A DNA stretch of 64,000 bases from DVED01 sp963838375 (GCA_963838375.1 CAWIQY010000015.1:186001-250000), one strand, 5' to 3'; counted from the stretch's first letter, positions 26,455 to 37,020 are shown. A program made the numbers and translations. The notes: generated from the sequence alone by a model not told the origin.

Positions 26455-27303
26455 ATGTTAGAAGTAAAAACAATGAAAACCCCAGATGAAGTCCTCAAGT
26501 CACCCATTACGCTAATTTCTCATGGGCGTTCGGGAACCTCGCTCCTGCAAAACATTTTTGAGGCTCATCCAGACATTTCCGTCGCCGGAGAAACGGCTGA
26601 CTTAATTTTTAGTACCTGGTATTCAATTTCACGGGCAAAAGGTATTATACCGGGGTTAATAGAGCGCGGGAAAGTAGTTCCTTGGGATGAGCGTGTTTCT
26701 CGAGGGGTGCGGGCAGTTTTCGATGAGTTATTCGATCTCAAAACGCCTTATTGGATGCAAAAACCGATCGGACAACCGTTTGTCATTAACTATCTCCGGC
26801 AACAGGGTAATAGTTTAGAAGAATGGTTCGATTTATACTGGGAAATTCTCGATCGGGTTTTTCCTGGAGGAAAGTTTATTACGATTTTACGTCATCCTTG
26901 TGATGTGGTTCTTTCTTCTAAAGAATACTGGGGACGCGATCCGGCTCATGTTTGGCGGGATATTGCGACCATAGCACGGTGTATTTTGCACCCTTCGTCT
27001 AAAATTGAATTTGCCGTCAATTACGAGCAGTTAGTGCGAGAACCAGAATGGGTTCTGAAAAAATTATTTCTCAATTTAGAAATAGACTATCATCCTCGAG
27101 TTTTAAGTGCATTAAATTATATCTATGTCCCTAATAACAATGGTTGGAAGCAAGAAAAAGATGAATTTCAAGATAAGATCGATAAAAGATTTTCGCGGCG
27201 AGATCGATGGAAGCAGGTCGATTTATCGATTGTCGATCCAGAGGATTTGAAAGCGATCGAAAAATTATGGCAACATTTTGGATGGGAACTGGAAGTCCCT
27301 TGA
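26455..27303 (+). CDS. Sulfotransferase family protein (first of three)
   Basis: 282 residues. The 5'-phosphosulfate loop is ISHGRSGTSLLQNIFEAHP near the N-terminus, and the 3'-phosphate site ILRHPCDVVLSSKEYW lies at about 147-162. This is the PAPS-binding pair of sulfotransferases. The C-terminal part (FSRRDRWKQ) supports the P-loop-like fold. It transfers sulfate from PAPS to a hydroxyl acceptor, here presumably a sugar. A second possible start is the ATG at 26473. It lies 25 bp after the double glycosyltransferase, in the same operon. Confidence 0.85.
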   Translation: MLEVKTMKTPDEVLKSPITLISHGRSGTSLLQNIFEAHPDISVAGETADLIFSTWYSISRAKGIIPGLIERGKVVPWDERVSRGVRAVFDELFDLKTPYWMQKPIGQPFVINYLRQQGNSLEEWFDLYWEILDRVFPGGKFITILRHPCDVVLSSKEYWGRDPAHVWRDIATIARCILHPSSKIEFAVNYEQLVREPEWVLKKLFLNLEIDYHPRVLSALNYIYVPNNNGWKQEKDEFQDKIDKRFSRRDRWKQVDLSIVDPEDLKAIEKLWQHFGWELEVP

Positions 27304-27372
27304 GATTTTCAAAATATCTAGCAATCAGTTGAAGCAGAGTTCAAAAAAGTGAAATAGTAAAAGGTTTGCTAT

Positions 27373-30300
27373 ATGAAAAAATCTGAGTGGTTTTATTGGG
27401 AATCTGGAAAAAAATTAGCAGAAGAAAAAAAATGGAAGGAGGCAATTGCAACTTTTCAAGAAGGTATCCAACTGTACCCGCATAATGAAGCTTTGTATCG
27501 CGAGTTAGGCATTGTACAGGAAAAAATTGGGGATAGTGAAGGAGAGATAGAAAGCTATCGAAAGGCGATCGAACTTAAACCTCAACAACCCGATTGGGTG
27601 TATGTTACCCTCGGATATTTACTGAAACAAAAAGGGGAAGAGGAAGACGCCATCTTGGTTTACCAAAGTGGCTTAGAACTCTATCCCGATCGTAAAGTTT
27701 TATCGGACAACCTGGCATCAATACAAACTCAAATCACGAATCGGAGTCAACAGTTAGAGCCAGTAGAAAAAGAAGCATCTTTCAAACAACAAGTATCCCT
27801 ACAAACATATTTAGAAAAGTTGGAATCGCAGATTCTACAAGAAGACTCGATCGAGGCAATTTCTACAGGAAAAGAAGCCCTGGAACTGTATCCTGAAAGT
27901 GCCGATGTCTACAGATGGATAGGGATCGCTCAGGAAAAAATTGGAGAGTTTGAGGACGAATTAACCAGTTATCAAAAAGCGATCAAACTGGATGCAAATC
28001 AGCCAAATTGGGTTTATTTAGTCGTAGGGAGACTTCTGCGGGAACGAGAATGTTTGAGTGAAGCGATCGACACCTACCGTGCTGCCCTTTTATTATACCC
28101 AGACGATGCAGACATCTATCGCGAATTGGGAGTGATTAATGAAGAGTTAGGTCATATTGAGGAGCAAATCGAGAATTACTCTCAGGCAATTAAGATTCGA
28201 CAAAAAACAACCGATTTGGGTTTACTCTCAGTTAGCAAACTTGCTGATTCAAACTGAAAGGATTTCGGAAGCAATCGCTCTATGTGAAGAGTATCTCCAA
28301 TTAGATGGAGATTGCTATGAAGAACACTACAAGATTTTTGAAATCTGGCTAGAACACAAGTCTTGCTCCGGAGGACTCCAGTATATTGAAACAGTTTTAG
28401 AGAAGAATCCCGAGGATAAATGGAGTTTAGTCGCTCTCGGACATATCTGCGTGCAAATGGAACAGTTTTCACGCGCTATTGACAGTTACCAAAAAGCCCT
28501 ACAACTCGCTCCAGAATCTGCTGCGCTTCATCAATATCTCGCCAATGCTTTGCGTTTACGTGGCAAAGATGATTTGAGGCAAGCTTTGAGCAGTTATCGT
28601 CTCGCAATTCAAGCTAAGCCGAAAAACTTGCAGACGTATCATCAAGCTTTAGAACTCGATCCCCACAATATGGATGCTTATGTAGGTTTGGCAGAAGGGT
28701 TGCTGAGCCAAGAAAAGCCTAATGGAGCAATCGCTTTTTGCCAGATGGCGCTCAAATTGGAACATAATCGATCGGATATTTATTTAAAATTAGGTGAAGC
28801 GCTGGTTTCCCAAAAAGACTACCAACCCGCAATTTCTAGTCTCAGAAGAGCGATCGACTTGGGAGAAAGCAATCCTTCTGTGTATTACTTCCTAGGTTTT
28901 GCCTTAGACAAATCCGATCGCTTCGATCCGGCTTTATCCGCTTACCAACAGGCTATTGAAGGTGGTGAAACTCGATTTGAATGCCTGTTATATTTAGGTT
29001 TGTTGTTGAACCGGAAAAGCAGATTTAATGATGCAGTCGATATTTTTAGAAAAGCGAAACGGATAAATCCTAACGATGTCGCCCTTTGTGAAGGTTTAGG
29101 TCGAGCTTTGGGAGAGCAAGGCAATTTTGAAGAAGCCTTATTATTGTGCCAAAAAGCAATTCAGCTACAGCCGGAAAGATGGAGCGCTCATCGAGTTTTT
29201 GGAGATGTTCTCCGCAAGCAACAACGTAGAGAAGAGGCTGTTGCTGCCTATCAAAAAGCAACTTCGTTAAATCCTGGTTTTCCCTGGACTTACAACTCCT
29301 TGGGAGATACATTGCGGGAATTAGGACAGTGGGAAGCTGCGGAGAAAGCTTATACCCAATTTCTGGAACTTGTTCCCGATCGATACTGGACGTATCGAAA
29401 CTTAGCCACTGTTTTGGAAAAGCAAGAAAAGTGGGATCGAGCATCTACAATTTACCAAAAAGCACTGGAACTTCAGCCAGAAAACTCGGATCTCCGGGAA
29501 AAGCTCGAACAGATCGCGACCAAACAGCAGCAACAAGCCCAAAAATCTGAGACCTATGAAAGCTATTTAGGTCAAGCCAAAAAACTCAATAACGATCGTC
29601 AGGTAAATCCGGCAATAACGAATATTCAAAAAGCGATCGATCTACAGCCCGATCGACCCGAAGCTTATCATGAAATGGCTAACATTTTGCAACAGCAAGG
29701 TGAATGGGAAGACGCGATACGTTACCGGATTAAAACCCTTGAAGTTTGTCCGATATTTAAAGAGACCTATCATCGCTTAATGTGGACTGACTGGAAAGAA
29801 ATATCCTCTCAGCGACTAGAAGAAGCGATTACGAGCTGTCGCTCGGCATTACAGCACGTTCAAGACTCTCGATTACTGCCTCTGATTCACTCTACCATTG
29901 GAGATTTGCTCACGAAGCAAGGTCAGCTCAACGAAGCCATCGAGTCCTATCGGGTGGCAACTTACCATAAAGTTTTAAGTCAGCCTAGAAACTCGTTGTT
30001 TCAAGATCGGTGGAACTGGAAAAAGACCGCAAAGAATCCAGATTTTTTCATTATTGGAGGAATGAGATGTGGAAGTACATCGCTCAATTTGTATCTTTCT
30101 CAACATCCTCAAGTTATCGCTCCTTTAAAAAAAGAAATTCATTTTTTTGGCGAACATTACCAAAATGGAATGGATTGGTATCTCTCTCATTTTCCCCCAA
30201 TTCCCGAAAATCAACCTTTGGTTACAGGAGAGGCGAGTCCGTGTTTGGCTGAGTATGGAGTGTGGAATCGAGTGGCTCAGTGGCTTCCCGATATGAAATT

Positions 30301-30770
30301 GATTGCTATTTTGAGAAATCCAATCGATTCGGGCTTTTTCCCACTACAATCATTCAATTCGTTGGCACAGTCAATATCATGACTTTGAAAGTTCTATTTC
30401 TGAAGACTTACAAGACTCTAGAATGAAGTCTGACTCGCTGGATGCAGCATCCGTTAACCAAATTGTCCGATCGGATTATCTCAAGTTGGGGTTATATGTA
30501 TACTCGCTAAAAGAGTGGATGAATCTTTATCCCAGAGAAAATTTCCTGATTCTACAAAGCGAGCAGTTTTATGCCGATACTGCATTGACAATGAGCCGGG
30601 TTTTTGAGTTTCTGGGATTACCCGATCGGTCTCTATCAAATTACGAACATACAAATAAGGGAGAGTATACGTCTTTAGAACCGTCGCTGCGTCAAGCCTT
30701 GAACGAATATTTTCAACCCCATAACCAAAAATTGGAAGAGCTTCTAGAGATGAAATTTAACTGGGATTAA
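27373..30770 (+). CDS. TPR-sulfotransferase fusion protein (two frameshifts)
   Basis: About 1132 residues after repair. Residues 1-880 are tetratricopeptide repeats (for example LYRELGIVQEKIGDSEGEIE). The C-terminal 250 residues are a sulfotransferase with FFIIGGMRCGSTSLNLYLSQ (PAPS loop) and KLIAILRNPID-RAFSHY (3'-phosphate site). Two breaks occur: near 28195-28200 an extra base in aagattcgac changes IKFDKKQPIWVYSQ, and near 30325-30328 an extra T in gattcgg breaks DRAFSHYNHSIRWHSQ. The span is 3n+2, as two insertions predict. The TPR array is probably a docking surface that presents a protein or glycan acceptor to the catalytic domain. Confidence 0.85.
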
Positions 30771-30833
30771 AACTTCAGAGATGAAACTCATGATGAACAC
30801 AATATCGTTTGGTAAACTGTAGAGTCTGACAAG

Positions 30834-32321
30834 ATGAATCCCCATATCCTTTTATATTCAGATAATGCCCCCATGGGAGGAGTGTATCAATACAATCACT
30901 CTATGCTCTGTAAGTTCGCGACTTCAGATTTTCGCGTCAGTGCTGTTCAACTAGAACACTCTAATAGTCTTAGCGATCGTCAGCAAGAACTGGGAGTCGA
31001 ACAATATTGGCTCGATGGAGAGTTTCTTTCAGGGTATTCTCGCAGTTTTACAGATCTCAAGACTCCAAGAGAATTACTCTCTCAAATTCAACCCGACTTA
31101 ATTCTTTTTAGTGATGGTTGGCCCCTCGGTAACTTTGCCGCCAAACAAGTTGCTCTCGAGCTGGGTATTCCTTATCTTATTGTGGTTGGATTTGTTGATA
31201 CCAATTGTGTCAAAGTCGATCGAGGAGATGGCATTCCTTATCAACAGGCAGTGCATTATCACTATACACAGGCAAAAACGGCGGTTGCGGTTTCTCAGGA
31301 AAACTTGAACTTGCTCTACAACGACTTTGAACTTCCTAAAGATCGCGGACAAGTGATTTATTACGGACGACCCCCCGAATTTTTCAACCCTCCCAATTTG
31401 GAAACACGCCAACGCTTGCGGCAAGAATTTGAAATTCCCAACGATGCCGTCGTCTGTTTCACCTCCGCTCGTTTAGCACACGTCAAAGGATACGACTTGC
31501 AATTAGAGGCATTGGAGAAGTTAAAACAACAATCTGGATGGGAAAATTTATACTTTTTATGGGCAGGAAGTGGAATTCGGGGTGAATCCGTCGAGCAGCA
31601 AATTAAGCAAGGAGTTGAAAAAATTGGTGTTGGAGATCGAGTTAAGTTTTTAGGAGAACGGCGCGATATTCCAGATTTACTCGAAGCTAGCGATATTTAT
31701 ATTTTGCCATCGCGAGCAGAAGGAATGCCTTTAGCAATTATGGAAGCAATGGCAAAAGGATTGCCAGTAATCGCTTCGGCTGTCAGCGGCATTCCTGAAG
31801 AATTAGCCGATACGGGTAAATTGCTACCCGATCCTAAAATCGATCCCCAAGAAACGATTAACGAACTGGCGATGACCATTCAAAATTGGGTAGTTAACCC
31901 AAAACTTCGTCATTCCGTGGGTAAAGCTTGTAAGCAGAGAGCTGAAGGGTTGTTTAAAGAAGAACAGATGCTCTCCCGGTATTTGGAAGAAATCGGTAAA
32001 GTTTGGCAAAACCTATCGGCACAGCAGTCAAGTTCAGAAGCAAGTGATACATTAAGTCCAGAGAACGTTCGATCCTTGAAAAACAACATCTATTACGCTT
32101 GTTCGATTTGGCAAGCGTGGGAACGATATCATCTTGAGGATTTAACTGGAATGGCTGAGGCTCTAGAAATTTCGTTGAAACATACCCAACTTTTGCCAAC
32201 TGAAACCATTTTAGATTGGATTGATTCATTTGGTAAGTTTTTCCAAGAAAATGGCAAAAAGTTTAATGCTTATCCCCTGTGTCAATCGGCTGAATGGCAA
32301 AAGTTGACGAATCCCAATTAG
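30834..32321 (+). CDS. GT4 family glycosyltransferase
   Basis: 495 residues. It has a GT-B fold with an N-terminal SDNAPMGGVYQYNHSM acceptor domain and a C-terminal nucleotide-sugar domain (VCFTSARLAHVKGYDLQLEA, VKFLGERRDIPDLLEASDIY). The retaining-type Glu site is EGMPLAIMEAMAKGLPVIAS. Residues 400-495 form an extra helical tail without a recognised domain. It sits between two sulfotransferases in the plus-strand cluster, so it likely adds a sugar to the same glycan. Donor and linkage cannot be told. Confidence 0.88.
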   Translation: MNPHILLYSDNAPMGGVYQYNHSMLCKFATSDFRVSAVQLEHSNSLSDRQQELGVEQYWLDGEFLSGYSRSFTDLKTPRELLSQIQPDLILFSDGWPLGNFAAKQVALELGIPYLIVVGFVDTNCVKVDRGDGIPYQQAVHYHYTQAKTAVAVSQENLNLLYNDFELPKDRGQVIYYGRPPEFFNPPNLETRQRLRQEFEIPNDAVVCFTSARLAHVKGYDLQLEALEKLKQQSGWENLYFLWAGSGIRGESVEQQIKQGVEKIGVGDRVKFLGERRDIPDLLEASDIYILPSRAEGMPLAIMEAMAKGLPVIASAVSGIPEELADTGKLLPDPKIDPQETINELAMTIQNWVVNPKLRHSVGKACKQRAEGLFKEEQMLSRYLEEIGKVWQNLSAQQSSSEASDTLSPENVRSLKNNIYYACSIWQAWERYHLEDLTGMAEALEISLKHTQLLPTETILDWIDSFGKFFQENGKKFNAYPLCQSAEWQKLTNPN

Positions 32322-32476
32322 CTTTAGTTGATTCAAAATCATGAGTTTGGCATCTATAAACTGAGATTGACTCTGCTCAGCCCACTCGAGCAGATGCATA
32401 CTAACTGTACAGTTTCCGCAGAAGCTCACACTACCAAATAATGTATAATCAAGATAATTTTAATAAAAGGTGAGTT

Positions 32477-33697
32477 ATGAAAGAAAGTTTTCCCCATTTG
32501 GAAGAAGAAAAAGTAACAGTTGTTAGTAAAATCATCAATAAACCCGTCGATCGTGACCTTTTTCACGGCTACAATATTAGTCCCATCCCTGAAGGAAAAA
32601 TCCTCAGCGATAGTCATCCCCTCACCATTATGGGTTGGGTTATTGGGAAAACCACTTCTGTTGTAGCCGTTGAAATCACTGCTGGTACCGAGATCGTTGC
32701 CACATTACCCACGGACTTGCCACGCGCCAAACTGATGGAGCGTTTTGGCGACGTAGCAGAGGAACAAGGCGTTAATTTTGGATTTCGGGAGGAAATTTCT
32801 GTCGATCGATTGCCTCAAGCCGATCGATTAGTTGTCAAAGCCGTTTTTGACAGCGGTCGGCGCATCCCCATCGGTTCAATCGACTTAGAAACTCGAACGG
32901 CAAAATCTCTGGTGGACTCCGGGATTGGACCTGATTTTATCATTATTGGGGCGATGAAAGCTGCAACCACAGCCATTTACGATTACTTACAGCAGCATCC
33001 CAATGTCATTCATCGCTTACCTAAAGAGCTGCATTTTTTTAGCCAACCCCAGCATTATGCGAAAGGATGGAGTTGGTATCTCTCAAATTTTAATGCTAAA
33101 GTTCAACCTGACTATGATTCACAATTTATCTTAGGCGAGGCGAGTCCCAGTTATCTTTTAGATCCAGAGGTTCCCGCACGTATCAAAGCTTTTTATCCCT
33201 CGGTTAAATTCATTGTTTCGCTGCGAAATCCAACCGATCGGGCAATTTCTCATTACTACCATCAAGTGAAGCGACAAAAAGACGAATTGCGATCGATTGA
33301 GGAAGCCTTTAGCGAGAAAGCGATCGAGCAATGTATCGAAGCCACAAGTTCGCTCGGCAATCATTTGACAAAACTTCGACAACATCAAACCTGGAAAACA
33401 TTTCGTTATTTATATTTCGGGCAATATGCTTCTCAGTTAGAACAATGGTTTGAAGTTTTTCCTCGCGATCGAATTCTTATTTTGAACCAAGGAGATTTAG
33501 AAAAAGAACCGGAACAATTTATTCAAAAGTTATTCCAGTTTTTGGAGCTTCCAGATCGTAAAATAGCAATCGATCGAGTTTATACAAATACCTATCCTGA
33601 TACACATCTGGATATCGTAAATCGACTGAACGAATATTTCAAACCTTTTAATCAGCAACTTGAAAAACTGTTAGATCGAGAATTTAATTGGTTATAA
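32477..33697 (+). CDS. Sulfotransferase with N-terminal accessory domain
   Basis: 406 residues. Residues 25-135 are a beta-rich domain (HPLTIMGWVIGKTTSVVAVE) resembling those attached to bacterial glycan-modifying enzymes. Residues 150-406 are the sulfotransferase: FIIIGAMKAATTAIYDYLQQ (PAPS loop), KELHFFSQPQHYAKGWSWYL, and FIVSLRNPTDRAISHYYHQV (3'-phosphate site). This catalytic part closely resembles that of the TPR-sulfotransferase upstream (KEIHFFGEHY...GMDWYLSHF), suggesting a duplicated module. It is the last gene of the cluster before a hairpin. Confidence 0.87.
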   Translation: MKESFPHLEEEKVTVVSKIINKPVDRDLFHGYNISPIPEGKILSDSHPLTIMGWVIGKTTSVVAVEITAGTEIVATLPTDLPRAKLMERFGDVAEEQGVNFGFREEISVDRLPQADRLVVKAVFDSGRRIPIGSIDLETRTAKSLVDSGIGPDFIIIGAMKAATTAIYDYLQQHPNVIHRLPKELHFFSQPQHYAKGWSWYLSNFNAKVQPDYDSQFILGEASPSYLLDPEVPARIKAFYPSVKFIVSLRNPTDRAISHYYHQVKRQKDELRSIEEAFSEKAIEQCIEATSSLGNHLTKLRQHQTWKTFRYLYFGQYASQLEQWFEVFPRDRILILNQGDLEKEPEQFIQKLFQFLELPDRKIAIDRVYTNTYPDTHLDIVNRLNEYFKPFNQQLEKLLDREFNWL

Positions 33698-33766
33698 CGA
33701 TCTTAGTTGTTACAAATCAACTTTCACAATTCCATCTTTTTCGATCGATCGGATCGACCTATTTTT

Positions 33767-33807
33767 GTCGCCATCCCTAGAAACAACAAGCTCCCTGGGA
33801 TGGCGAC
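33767..33807. terminator. Long hairpin between convergent genes
   Basis: Perfect 11-bp stem GTCGCCATCCC / GGGATGGCGAC with a 19-nt loop, between the last sulfotransferase and the minus-strand methyltransferase. No T run follows on the plus strand, so termination efficiency is uncertain. Confidence 0.6.
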
Positions 33808-33848
33808 GATCGATCTTGGCTAGAAAAATGACTGTCTATTCAGCCATT

Positions 33849-34634
33849 TCATTCACCTTCTTGGGTCGTAACATTACGAAGAAGTCCTTCTTGACGAGCA
33901 GCCATCAAAGCTAAGCGACCTTTCTTTCCGGGTTTACCACGGCGCTGCTTTCTCCAATAAATCAAACAGAACTCATTGAAGCCTGCCCATTTCAAGATGT
34001 CTTTTAAGACTTTAGGACCGGCGGGAAACCAGCTAAGAGAATGAACACCAGACATCACATCTTCAGTGCTTTCAAATGCACACACCAAAGCATCCTCTGG
34101 ATAATCATTCATTGTGGCAGTATCCAAATACAGCACTTCTTTCGTGAGATCTGCTGCAATTTTTAAGCCAGATACGGGATCGGGAAGGTGATAGAAAATT
34201 CCCTTAAACATTGTGATGTCGAACGGTTTGAGATCGAGCTTTGGCAAATCGTAAAGATCTCGCACCTCAAAACGCATATTATCATTAGGATAAGAGCGAT
34301 TTTGTCGTAAAAAGTTAGCTTGATCGATCCAATGTTGACGAACATCAAAACCAAAGGACTCTTGAGCACCGAGTTCTTTCGCCCAAAAGCTGTATGCACC
34401 ACAATTACAAGCGCAGTCCAAAAAGCGCTTCCCCTCTAACCCTTGTGGGTAAACTTGCTTCATTTGTCTCATAAACGAAGCATAGGTATCGACAAACGCC
34501 ACTTTTCCCATTGATTCAGGGTAAGTTCCCGGCGGAGCTTCTTGGAAAACAGATGTACTTAACTCGGGAGTAAGTTGTACATTTAGATGCCAAGGACCTA
34601 AACGAATAATTTCGTCTTTCAAGTTTGTTTCCAT
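33849..34634 (-). CDS. SAM-dependent methyltransferase, CmoB-like
   Basis: 261 residues from the ATG at 34634, which has GGAAAG upstream; a TTG at 34655 is the alternative. The Rossmann methyltransferase core shows the SAM loop GKRFLDCACNCGAYSFWAKE, FGFDVRQHWID and FDITMFKGIFYHLPDPVSGL, the pattern of the DUF1698/CmoB group that acts on tRNA wobble uridine. It is shorter than true CmoB, and no cmoA is nearby, so it may methylate a glycan or small molecule instead. The gene is convergent with the sulfotransferase cluster. Confidence 0.75.
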   Translation of the reverse strand: METNLKDEIIRLGPWHLNVQLTPELSTSVFQEAPPGTYPESMGKVAFVDTYASFMRQMKQVYPQGLEGKRFLDCACNCGAYSFWAKELGAQESFGFDVRQHWIDQANFLRQNRSYPNDNMRFEVRDLYDLPKLDLKPFDITMFKGIFYHLPDPVSGLKIAADLTKEVLYLDTATMNDYPEDALVCAFESTEDVMSGVHSLSWFPAGPKVLKDILKWAGFNEFCLIYWRKQRRGKPGKKGRLALMAARQEGLLRNVTTQEGE

Positions 34635-34796
34635 TTCAGGATCTTTCCATCTCAAACTATACAGACATTAGATATCGTAACGAGCTTGGCTAATACTGCA
34701 CTCGTATTATGGTCTAAACTTTCAGAATTTGCAATCTATTTTTTTAGTCAGTCATTATCTTTGATATATCACTGTTCAATCCAAGATCGCGAGCCG

Positions 34797-35228
34797 CTAT
34801 TTCTGGTGTCGAACTTCAATGACTGTGTGGACGTTACCGCGTGGGGTAAAGTCTCCTTTGACAGTAACAGCTAAAGGATCGCAGGCGGCAACAAAATCAT
34901 CGAGAACTTGATTGACAGATTCTTCGTGAGAAATGTAACGATCGCGATAGCTGTTGATATATAACTTCAGCGCCTTCAACTCCACCACCTTCTCATCCGG
35001 GACGTAAGTAATGTAGATGGTGGCAAAATCTGGGTAGCCCGAAAACGGACACTTGCAGGTAAACTCCGGCAAGGTGATGCTCACGTCGTAGCGCCGTCCC
35101 ATTCGAGGGTTGGGAAAGGTAATCAGTTGTCCTTCGGCAATTTCGCGTTCGCCGTACTTCATCGTCGGGGTTTGAGAAACCAAACTCGAATCGGCAGCAA
35201 GATTGGGTGAAAGTGGAGAATCGGTCAT
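34797..35228 (-). CDS. queF: NADPH-dependent 7-cyano-7-deazaguanine reductase
   Basis: 143-residue enzyme that reduces preQ0 to preQ1 in queuosine synthesis. It has the catalytic Cys in FTCKCPFSGYPDFATIYI, the QueF signature ELKALKLYINSYRDRYISHE with its NADPH-binding pattern, and DPLAVTVKGDFTPRGNVHTV at the end. The length matches the short unimodular form. It is 160 bp upstream of the CmoB-like methyltransferase on the same strand; both could concern tRNA wobble bases, which is a context inference. Confidence 0.95.
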   Translation of the reverse strand: MTDSPLSPNLAADSSLVSQTPTMKYGEREIAEGQLITFPNPRMGRRYDVSITLPEFTCKCPFSGYPDFATIYITYVPDEKVVELKALKLYINSYRDRYISHEESVNQVLDDFVAACDPLAVTVKGDFTPRGNVHTVIEVRHQK

Positions 35229-35404
35229 CGTTTTAATCTATCTTGAGGCAAAGGTGAAACTCGATCGTGCAGCGACTCTGGAGAAGTATCGCAACTGGAA
35301 TTATGTTCGGGGTGCTGGTTTTAGGGCATAGTGTTATATAGCTTCGATTGACCTGCCCGATCGCCCCAAACCCTATCGTTTAATTTACCTCAGAGAGCCT
35401 ACCT

Positions 35405-35929
35405 ATGCCCAAACCCAATCCTCATTCTCGCGCCGCCTCCCTTCGCGTCAATGCTAACGCTCGCGCTGTACCGCTTGCCGTATACCGGGAATTGGCAGCG
35501 GAGTTGCAAGCCACACAAACCTTACTGGACTCTCTCCACGGACAAAACCAGAAGCTCAGTCAAGACAATCAGCAGCTTTCTCAAGAAAACCACCAGCTCA
35601 AATCAGAAATCATTAAGGTGGTGACTTCCGTTCAACAAATGGGTAAAGTGGCTCAGTCTTTCGAGCTTGACGATGCTTCTCGGGAATCGCTTCACGATCG
35701 TATTCTAGATTCTAACTTCTTACCTTCTGTGGCAGAACCGCAATTTTTGTCGCAACGTACTTTGTCACAAGGCACTGTCACGACACAACCGGCGAGTCCT
35801 AATCCTTTTGAGATTGCAAAAGTTGACGCTAGCGAGAAAAAATGGTTTGTGGCGATCGTCCTGATGATTGTGATCGGGGCTTTTGGAGTCGGATATTTTG
35901 TAGCGCGTCCCATGATTTCCGGACGATAA
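35405..35929 (+). CDS. Coiled-coil, tail-anchored membrane protein
   Basis: 174 residues. Residues 25-80 form a Gln/Leu-rich coiled coil (QNQKLSQDNQQLSQENHQLK). A variable linker follows, then one C-terminal transmembrane helix (WFVAIVLMIVIGAFGVGYFV, about 148-167) and a short basic end. The topology is therefore cytosolic coiled coil with a C-terminal anchor. I do not recognise a named family; similar short proteins occur in cyanobacteria. Divergent from queF. Confidence 0.65.
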   Translation: MPKPNPHSRAASLRVNANARAVPLAVYRELAAELQATQTLLDSLHGQNQKLSQDNQQLSQENHQLKSEIIKVVTSVQQMGKVAQSFELDDASRESLHDRILDSNFLPSVAEPQFLSQRTLSQGTVTTQPASPNPFEIAKVDASEKKWFVAIVLMIVIGAFGVGYFVARPMISGR

Positions 35930-36035
35930 AATTCCATCCTTGGTGATTTAGGGTTGGGAATTTGGGTTTTCCCAGATGTCTACTAACCACTAGCAAAAGC
36001 GCAACGAACCACTAACGACCAATAACTTTCCTAAT

Positions 36036-36881
36036 ATGACCACATCTGCCAAGGCAAACCTACCCTATTTTGACCAATTGTTCGAGGGCTTGCGCCAGCA
36101 AAATACCGAAGTGACGAGGGTTTTCGGTCGTCACGTCCACTGGGGTTATTGGGAAAATCCCAACGCTGCCGACGGTTCCGACGAAGACTTCGCACTCGCA
36201 GCCGAACATCTGGCACAACGGGTGTGCGATGCGGCACAGATCGCAGATGGGTTGCGCGTTCTCGACTGCGGTTGTGGTTTTGGGGGAACGATCGCAAGTT
36301 TAAACGAGCGCTTCTCTGGTATGGAGTTTGTTGGCTTAAACATCGATCCGCGCCAACTCGATCGTGCCCGAGAACAAGTGCAACCCCAAAACGGCAACTC
36401 GATCGAATTCGTCGAAGGCGATGCTTGTCAGCTTCCTTTTCCCGACAACTCCTTCGATGTCGTCCTAGCTGTGGAGTGTATCTTTCATTTTCCCAGTCGC
36501 CAACGCTTTTTCCAAGAAGCCCGGCGCGTCCTCAAACCCGGAGGCAAAATGGCTCTGTCCGATTTTGTTCCCCGGCAAGCCACCCTGTTGATTATGAATG
36601 GGTTGCCGCAGTTTCTCCAAACAGAAATTGCCAAAACCTACGGGTCGGTGAATTGTCGTTTTCCCCTCGCCGATTATCGTAACCTAGCACGAGCGACCGG
36701 ATTGACAACCACTGTAGAAGACGATATTACCCCCAATACGCTGCCGACCTATCCGGTGGTTCGGCGGGTATTTCGATCGATGGGCAATGCTCAATCTGAC
36801 CGCGCTACGGCTTCTATTGAATGGGTCAGTCGTCTGGGATGGATTCGCTACTGGATTTTTGGCTACAGCGCTCCCAGCTAA
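36036..36881 (+). CDS. Class I SAM-dependent methyltransferase
   Basis: 281 residues. Motif I is GLRVLDCGCGFGGTIASL, motif II VGLNIDPRQLDRAR and motif III DACQLPFPDNSFDVVLAVEC, followed by VLKPGGKMALSDFVP. The N-terminal HVHWGYWENPNAADGSDEDF is typical of the UbiE/tocopherol-methyltransferase-like branch that acts on small lipophilic or amine acceptors. The substrate cannot be assigned. It is upstream of tRNA-Val by 65 bp. Confidence 0.85.
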   Translation: MTTSAKANLPYFDQLFEGLRQQNTEVTRVFGRHVHWGYWENPNAADGSDEDFALAAEHLAQRVCDAAQIADGLRVLDCGCGFGGTIASLNERFSGMEFVGLNIDPRQLDRAREQVQPQNGNSIEFVEGDACQLPFPDNSFDVVLAVECIFHFPSRQRFFQEARRVLKPGGKMALSDFVPRQATLLIMNGLPQFLQTEIAKTYGSVNCRFPLADYRNLARATGLTTTVEDDITPNTLPTYPVVRRVFRSMGNAQSDRATASIEWVSRLGWIRYWIFGYSAPS

Positions 36882-36946
36882 GCGATCGTTATTCTGGCAA
36901 AAGCTTGCTAAATTTTAGGGTCTTGTGCTAGGATGACAATCGCTGC

Positions 36947-37020
<74 letters not shown>

